This document shows positions 58,799 to 64,000 of a stretch of DNA of 64,000 bases, piece after piece. The stretch is from positions 26,002,588 through 26,066,587 of the forward strand of contig OX457070.1 in the NCBI GenBank assembly GCA_949752795.1, written 5' to 3'. Both the position numbers and the translations under genes were made by a program. The notes under the pieces are model-generated. The model did no database searches and was not told the origin of the DNA. It saw only the letters and a list, made by a program, of their open reading frames with translations. Source of the DNA: Hyperoodon ampullatus (Eukaryota; Chordata; Mammalia; Artiodactyla; Ziphiidae). Within the stretch, counting starts at the first letter, position 1. Each line of letters opens with the position of its first letter.

Positions 58799-60600
58799 CT
58801 GAAAATCAAAAGATTTAAATAGAATAATAACACAATCCTTATGACTAAACAATAATAAAGTCTAACATTCAGATTATGTTTCTCTGTTTATAAAGCACTT
58901 TCACAAATATAGTAACATTTGGGCTTCACAACCACTGACCAAATTATCTTCACTTAAAAATAAGGAAACAGGGATTTAAGGTTATCCAGTAAGGACTCAA
59001 CATATTCCAACAAACCACAGCAGTTCTTTAATCTCCTATATTTGTAGCAGTAAAAGAAGCAAGCAGAAACAAGCAAGTTATCTATTTTACAATCTTACTA
59101 TTTGAGACACCTAAGAAATTAACTCTAATAATAGGAACTAAAATCATCTTATAGCATGGAAAGTGGGGACAAAGTTAGGCTCATTTTGTGAAATCAGGAG
59201 TTGAAGCAGGGCTCTCCCATCTGTGAAAGAAGGCAATAAAAGCTGTGACTACTGCTCAAGGCTGAAGCAATGCACATGGCAATGATCAGAGGTAATCAAA
59301 CAAAAGTGACCTCAGTCAAGTCACCTGCTGGTTCAGGGACTGGTTATTGAGATTTTCCCCAATATTCCTGGAGAGTAAGAACCCAAAGCTTCCAATATAA
59401 ACCTTCCTTATAAAGAAGGAGCCACAAGGGGCAAGGCAGAGACAACCAAAAAAAAAAAAAACACCAGGTAGAGAAGGATACACCAAAAGACAAAACAAAA
59501 TAACACTCCTGCTAAAAATGAGATTACAAACTATACTTTCAGAAGACTTTAAAATGAGAATATCTCAGACCCTTAAAGAGACTTTTTAAAAAGACACAAT
59601 GTCCATAAAAAAAGAAGAGGTTATTAAAAGTAAAACAGACAGTTATGAGTCAAGAAAAGGTGAATGCTAACACAACCACAAATGTGAAAGAGCCTCTGAA
59701 GGAAACCCAAGGTCATAAGATTTTTTTCCCCCAGAATTAAAAGTTACTACACTAACAAAACATTTTTACAGAGCGCTTACAACAATGTGCTTTTGACCAT
59801 AGAAAGGCAAGCTTAACTTAAAATCTATTCAACTAAAGAGATTTCTATGGTATCAACTCTTCCAAGAGGTTTTTCTCAAAAGGCAGAACACCATGGGGCA
59901 CACCCACCTTGCTTCAATGGCATTTTTTAAGGGATAAAGAATAAAAAGCAAAGAAAGGCATTTTGCAAATTCATTTCGGCAATTTGAAATCCCTAAATAA
60001 ATAACAATACAGCCAGTGTTTTGGCACAGTTAGTCTTCTTTGAGACCTTGAGGAAAGAATGCCAAAATGAATGTTAAAAAATGGCTATTCACTGCAACTA
60101 AATAATACTGGGTGTAGAGCACAGGGTGTTGCCTTTGAAAATTGCTGATTCACATTAGCTTACAAAAAGAGAGTTTGATTCATTAGGATATTTGTAGAAC
60201 ACTAATGATACAATATTAAGAAACCAGCACTTTGACAACTAACCCAACGTGTGAGAAAAAAGAACACTCTCACTTTTATCAGCTAAAAAAAAAACCCCAA
60301 GTTCTTATTAAAAAATACATTTCCCTGAACTTACTGTTATTACCTACTTGATGGTTTATAGACTTCATTAAGGAAATTAATTTCTAATAACTCCCATATG
60401 TTTGATCAGTTTTCCCAGTTGCCTCTGGATAGTGGTATAACCCAAATACTTGAAAGAGAATTCTTAAGATGAATGCTTCAAAACTAAGCAGGTGTCATCA
60501 GCAACTCTCTGATCTGAGATTAAATGTCTTTTGGTATAAATAAACAGTTTCAGAGTCTTTCCCTGAGTCATTTTTTAATATTAAAAGTTAGCAGTCTGGG
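58799..60600 (-). other. ALMS1: ALMS1 intron 1, unique part
   Basis: Starts with a likely MIR fragment (about 58880-58990), then unassigned AT-rich sequence. No CpG-rich promoter or exon 1 is visible up to the end of the window. Confidence 0.6.
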
Positions 60601-60790
60601 TCTTCCCTGGTGGTCCAGTGGCTAAGACTCTGCGCTCCCAATGCAGGGGGCCCGGGTTCGATCCCTGGTCAGGGATATAGATCCTGCATGCATGCCACAA
60701 CTAAAGATCCCACGTGCCACAACGAAAATCCTGTGTGCCACAACTAAGACCCAGTGCAGCCAAAATAAATAAATAAATATTTTTTTAAAA
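60601..60790 (+). mobile_element. CHR-1-type SINE
   Basis: Starts 'gggtcttccctggtggtcca' and ends in 'ccaaaataaataaataaata'. Confidence 0.88.
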
Positions 60791-61020
60791 ATAGTGGTCT
60801 TTAGTGGTCTTCCAACTACATGTTGTCTATCAAAAAAACATTTTAGATATAAGGATACATATTGATTCCAAGTAAAAGGATGAAAAAAGAGATTTCATGC
60901 AAATAGTAACCAAAAGAGCACACGAGTGGCTATATTAATTTCAGACAAAATAGACTTTAAGTCAAAAACCGTTACAAGAGACAAAGAAGTACATCATACA
61001 ATGATAAAAGGGTCAATTCA

Positions 61021-61333
61021 GGGCTTCCCCGGCTGGGCACTGGTTAAGAATCCGCCTGCCAATGCAGGGGACACAGGTTTGAGCCCTGGTCCAGGAAGAT
61101 CCCACATGCCGCGGAGCAACTAAGCCCATGAGCCACAACTACTGAGCCTGCGCTCTAGAGCCTACGAGCCACAACTACTGAAGCCCGCATACCACAACTA
61201 CTGAAGCCCACGCACTTAGAGCCCGTACTCTGCAACAATAGAAGCAACTGCAATGAGAAGCGCGCAACTAGAGAAAACCCACACAAAGCACCGAGGACCC
61301 AATGCAGCCATAAATAAATAAATTTTATTTTTT
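61021..61333 (+). mobile_element. CHR-1-type SINE, long form
   Basis: Inserted in L1 at the sequence aaaagggtcaattca (61006-61020). The matching right copy aaagggggtcaattca is at 61641-61656, beyond a second SINE that landed in it. Confidence 0.88.
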
Positions 61334-61346
61334 AAAAAAGGGGTCA

Positions 61347-61633
61347 GGGCTTCCCTGGTGGCACAGTGGTTGAGAATCCGCCTGCTGATGCAGGGGACAC
61401 AGGTTCGTGCCCCGGTCCGGGAAGATCCCACATGCTGTGGAGCGGCTGGGCCCGTGAGCCACGGCCGCTGAGCCTACACATCTGGAGCCTGTGCTCCGCA
61501 ACGGGAGAGGCCACAACAGTGAGAGGCCCACGTACCGCAAAATAAATAAATAAATAAATAAAAATAAAATAAAATGCAATGTATGGTAGATCTTTGGATA
61601 CTAATTCAAATAAAGCAAATGGAAAATAACATT
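61347..61633 (+). mobile_element. CHR-2-type SINE with extra 3' sequence
   Basis: The SINE body is at 61347-61545, followed by (AAAT)n to about 61575. About 60 bp of foreign sequence (contains AATAAA near 61607-61612) precedes a second poly(A) at 61634-61643. The G-rich sequence aaaaaaggggtca at 61334-61346 is repeated with one extra G after the second poly(A), so the whole unit inserted together. Confidence 0.8.
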
Positions 61634-62852
61634 AAAAAAAAAAGGGGGTCAATTCACCAAGAAGATTTATAAGTATTTATGCACCAAACCTCAGAGCTCC
61701 TAAATTAATGAGGCAGATGTTGAAAGAATTGAAGGGAGAAATACACAACAACATAATAACATTAAGAGGCTTCAACACCCACTTTCAATAATGAACAGAA
61801 CAACCATACAGAAGAATAAGGAAATATAGAAATTGAACAGCACTGTAGACCAATCAGACATAACATATATACAGAACACTCCACCCAACAACAGCAGAAC
61901 ACATTTTCTCAAGTACACATGCAACATTCCACAGGACAGAACACACGTCTAGCCACAAAGCAAGTCTTAATAAATTCAAGAAGACTGAAATCATAATACA
62001 CAGTATCTTTTCCAATCACAATGGAATGAAACTAGAAACAAATAGCACAAGAAAAACTGGAAATTTTACAATATGTGGAAATTAAACACTACACTCTTAC
62101 AAAACCAATGGGTCAAACAAGAAGTCACAAAGGAAATTAGAAAATACCTGGACACAAATGAAAACGCAAAATGCCAAAAAACTTATGGACACAGCGAAAG
62201 AAGTACTAAGAAGGAAGTTTATAGCCGTAAATGCATATATTAAAAAAAGGCAAGATCTCAAGTAAACAATCTAACTTGTACCTCAAGGAACTAAAAGAAG
62301 AACTAAACCTAAAGCAGACAGAAGGAAGTAATAAAGATTAGAGCACAGATAAATGAAATAGTCAACAGGAAAAAAAAACTCATGAAACTAAAAGTGTTTT
62401 TTTCAGAAGATCAACAAAATTGACAACCTCTTAGCCAGACTGACTAAGGAAAACAAGAAGACTCAAATAATAAAATCAGAAATGAAAGAGGGAATATTAC
62501 AACCAATGCCACAGAAATAAGGATTATAAGAGAATACTATGAACAACTGTATACCAACAAATTGGATAGCCAAGAAGACATACATAAATCTCTAGAAAGA
62601 TACAACCTACCAAGACTGAATCATGAAAAAATAGAAAATCTGAACAAACATATAACTACCAAGGAGATTCAATCAGTAATCAAAAACCTGCCAAAAGAGA
62701 AAAGCCAAGGACCAGGTGGCTTCAATCATCCTCAACAAAATACTAGCACACAGAATTCACAACACATTAAAAGAAGTATGTACACACCATGATCAAGTGG
62801 GAATTAACCATGGAATGTAAGGATGATTCAACACATAAAAATCAACCAATAT

Positions 62853-63056
62853 GGGCTTCCCTGGTGGCGCAGTGGTTGCGAGTCCGCCTGCCGATGCACG
62901 GGACATGGGTTCATGCCCCGGTCCGGGAGGATCCCACGTGCCGCGGAGCAGCTGGGCCCGTGAGCCATGGCCGCTGAGCCTGTGCGTCTGGAGCCTGTGC
63001 TCTGCAACGGGAGAGGCCACAGCAGTGAGAGGCCCGCATACCACACACACACACAA
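62853..63056 (+). mobile_element. CHR-2-type SINE with target-site duplication
   Basis: A full SINE ending in a short (CA)n then A run. Flanked by aaaaatcaaccaatat at 62837-62852 and 63057-63072. Confidence 0.95.
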
Positions 63057-64000
63057 AAAAATCAACCAATATAATACTTCACATTAACAGAATGAAGGAC
63101 AAAACCACATGATCATCTTGACTGATACAGAAAAAGCAGTTGACAATCCTCAACACCCTTTCATGAAAAAGCACTCAACAAATCAGGAATGGAAGGAAAC
63201 TAATCAATATAATAAAGGCCATTTATGAGGGCCCACAACTAACTCACACCACACTCAACAGTGTAAAACTGAAAGCTTTTCCTCTAAGACCAGGAACAAG
63301 GCAAGAATGACCACTCTTGCCACGTCTATTCAACGCATTATTGGAAGTCCCAGCTAGAGCAAAGAGACCCAGGAATAAACTCTCACATACATGGTCAAAT
63401 GATTTTCAGCAAAGGTATCAAGACCATTCAATGGGAAAAGGATAGTCTTTTCAACGACTGTTGCTCAAAAAACTGGATATCCACATGCAAAAGAATGAAG
63501 TTACACTCTCACCTAGCAACATACATAAAACTCAACTCTAAATGGACCAAAGACTTAAATGTTAAGACCTAAAACTATAAAACTCTTAGAAGAAAACTCA
63601 GAGCAAAAGTTGCACAACAGTAGATTTGGCAATGATTTCCTGGATATGATACCAAAGGCACAAGCAACAAAAGAAACAACAGACAAACTGGACTTCATGA
63701 AAATTTTTAAATTCTGTATATCAGAAGACACCATCAACAAAGTAAAAAGGAAACCTGCTGTATACCACAGGGAACTCTATTCAATGCTCTGTGGTGACCT
63801 AACTGGGAAGGAAATCCAAAAAAGTGGGGATATATGTATACATATAGCTGATTCACTTCACTGTACAGAAGAAACTAACACAACATTGTAAAGCAACTAC
63901 ACCCCAATTAAAAAAAAAAAAACAGAGTAAAGAGGCCACCCACAGAATGGGGGAAAATATTTGCAAATCACATATCTGATATGGGATTAATATCCGTAAT

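Larger units (their letters stand above)
60830..64000 (+). mobile_element. L1 ORF2 sequence running off the window, with SINE insertions
   Basis: ORF2 order is preserved: start region at 60840-61020 ('gtggctatattaatttcaga'), endonuclease region 61657-61950, and 62100-62840 (LERYNLPRLNHEKIENLN at 62562-62792). From 63073 the reverse transcriptase text continues, followed by a jump to ORF2 C-terminal text at about 63380-63700. A 3' tail lies near 63760-63915 ('gaaactaacacaacattgta'), then L1 text again to the edge. Multiple stops. Confidence 0.78.

Noticed and set aside
58799..64000. Search for ALMS1 exon 1 and promoter
   Set aside because: No GC/CpG-rich stretch and no Glu-rich frame; exon 1 must lie beyond the window.
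1..64000. CRISPR arrays, operons, phage genes, tRNA or rRNA genes
   Set aside because: None present; tRNA-like boxes are only those of the tRNA-derived SINEs and the DNA is clearly mammalian.

Overview
The window is vertebrate nuclear DNA, almost certainly from a cetacean (whale or dolphin). The evidence is about 22 copies of the tRNA-derived SINEs typical of that group. These are the CHR-2-like type, starting 'ggcttccctggtggcgcag' and ending in poly(A), and the CHR-1-like type, starting 'gggacttccctggtggtcc' and ending in (AAAT)n. Many copies have intact target-site duplications. There are also L1 elements with artiodactyl/cetacean-style 3' ends, plus older MIR, L2, MER20, MER5 and Tigger-type repeats. 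The sequence is AT-rich with exons separated by kilobases of repeats. There is no sign of bacterial or viral gene organisation.

One gene accounts for all convincing coding sequence: ALMS1, the Alström syndrome centrosome/basal-body protein, on the minus strand. Reading from high to low coordinates I can place: exon 2 (58673-58798); exon 3 (49283-49478); exon 4 (45759-45876); one 2146-bp open block equivalent to human exons 5+6 (42486-44631); an extra in-frame 150-bp exon (42230-42379); exon 7 (37107-37266, with an inner acceptor); the giant repeat exon 8 (10695-14612); and exon 9 (9524-9657). All boundaries have AG/GT splice sites, and the phases join without any stop over 2316 codons. Exon 1 lies beyond position 64000. 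Exon 10 onward lies beyond position 1. I see no inactivating lesion, so the locus looks functional.

The most interesting structure is between exons 5 and 7. The human reference protein, as I remember it, corresponds to removing 42605-44158 as an intron, skipping 42230-42379, and using the inner exon 7 acceptor. In this genome those three segments (1554, 150 and 69 bp) are all multiples of three and fully open, and together would add 591 codons. A 49-residue tandem protein repeat runs across the putative donor site into the 'intron', and it carries a second copy of the donor one repeat unit (147 nt) further on. This suggests a large optional coding block, or exitron, in ALMS1.

Exon 8 carries about 20 copies of the roughly 47-residue ALMS1 repeat, far fewer than the 34 described for human, with a locally homogenised stretch.

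The rest is intron. 1-9523 (intron 9) is mostly L1 and SINE. 14613-37106 (intron 7) holds several nested L1s, an L1 with a 3' transduction, a Tigger-like MITE and a 236-nt pure purine tract. 37267-42229 is a mosaic of SINE, MER20 and MIR. 44632-49282 is mostly unique sequence with MIR, hAT and L2 copies. 49479-58672 holds older LINEs and hAT elements. 58799-64000 is unique sequence followed by L1 with nested SINEs. Nearly all L1s and SINEs are in plus orientation, that is antisense to ALMS1.
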